A stretch of DNA of 64,000 nucleotides from positions 124,001 to 188,000 of the forward strand of contig NZ_CP109599.1 in NCBI RefSeq assembly GCF_036231945.1, written 5' to 3'. A program made the position numbers and the translations under genes. The DNA is from Streptomyces sp. NBC_01429. Lineage in GTDB: Bacteria; Actinomycetota; Actinomycetes; Streptomycetales; Streptomycetaceae. The notes beneath the pieces are model-generated. The model worked only from the letters and a program-made list of their open reading frames with translations. It was not told the DNA's origin and searched no databases. The first letter of the stretch is position 1, and each line of letters begins with the position of its first letter. Positions 63,911 to 64,000 of this stretch are shown here, one piece after another.

Positions 63911-64000
63911 TCAGATGCGCCAGCCGCGGATCTGGTCCGCCGCCTGGTAGACACTCGACTTGCCCGACTGGATGGCGCGCACCAGCTCGACCAGAGCGCC
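63911..64000 (-). CDS. C-terminal 29 residues of an unidentified protein
   Basis: Reading leftward from the window edge, one frame gives GALVELVRAIQSGKSSVYQA, then ADQIRGWRI and TGA. The amphipathic pattern and clean stop support a real gene end, but the piece is too short for me to assign a family. The rest lies to the right of the window. Confidence 0.5.
   Translation of the reverse strand, partial: GALVELVRAIQSGKSSVYQAADQIRGWRI

Overview
The window has the marks of a Streptomyces (or close actinomycete) chromosome. GC content and third-position GC are very high, starts are often ATGA- or GTGA-coupled, Tat and lipoprotein signals are frequent, sugar importers lack their own ATPase, and several promoters sit so close to the start codon that leaderless mRNAs are likely. 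No rRNA, tRNA, CRISPR array, transposase or phage gene was seen. The mix of sugar catabolism, secreted enzymes and partly deleted genes suggests accessory or arm-proximal DNA; that placement is inference.

1-7.3 kb: protocatechuate branch of the beta-ketoadipate pathway, pcaI(partial)-J-F-H-G-B-D on the plus strand, with convergent pobA (4-hydroxybenzoate hydroxylase). The decarboxylase PcaC, usually fused to PcaD in streptomycetes, is absent; PcaD ends in a Gly/Ser-rich tail overlapping pobA.

7.4-31.1 kb: sugar and polysaccharide genes. A secreted GH51 arabinofuranosidase, a secreted aldose 1-epimerase and a Gfo/Idh dehydrogenase are followed by a LacI regulator diverging from a nine-gene operon (14115-22590: Gfo/Idh, DUF6807, cupin, ABC sugar importer, DUF624, secreted toroid lyase-like protein). 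Then come a secreted lysyl-oxidase-like protein with a His-rich linker and a sigma factor fused to an anti-sigma-like zinc motif, a membrane helix and an extracytoplasmic domain. From 26.9 to 31.1 kb a second LacI/importer locus is broken: DUF624 runs abruptly into the tail of a solute-binding protein, and a GH127-like remnant runs into the tail of an ABC exporter. Two permeases between these junctions are intact.

31.1-44.4 kb: a coherent xyloglucan-type locus. A GH3 enzyme diverges from an operon of binding protein, two permeases, GH74, GH42 and GH12, closed by a convergent LacI gene. A 14-bp palindrome (TCGAAGCGCTTCGA) occurs perfectly at the GH3, importer and lacI promoters, with a degenerate fourth copy at lacI.

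44.4-51 kb: a CYP105-like P450 divergent from a MarR regulator, a DUF6114/DUF6230 pair, a small secreted protein, a scrap of hexapeptide-repeat protein, and dihydroxyacetone kinase subunits DhaK-DhaL.

51-56.5 kb: a CitA/CitB-type two-component system divergent from an SsuABC/NMT1-type ABC importer.

56.5-64 kb: an overlapping four-gene operon (deacetylase/cyclic-imidase-like hydrolase, MHS-family transporter, SDR, and a ketopantoate-reductase-like/M20-peptidase fusion) behind a double Lrp/AsnC regulator. A [3Fe-4S] ferredoxin and the tail of an unidentified gene complete the window.

The best leads are the one-protein sigma/anti-sigma/sensor beside the lysyl-oxidase-like gene, the reductase-peptidase fusion operon, the operator-linked xyloglucan regulon, and the deletion junctions around 28.4 and 30.9 kb.
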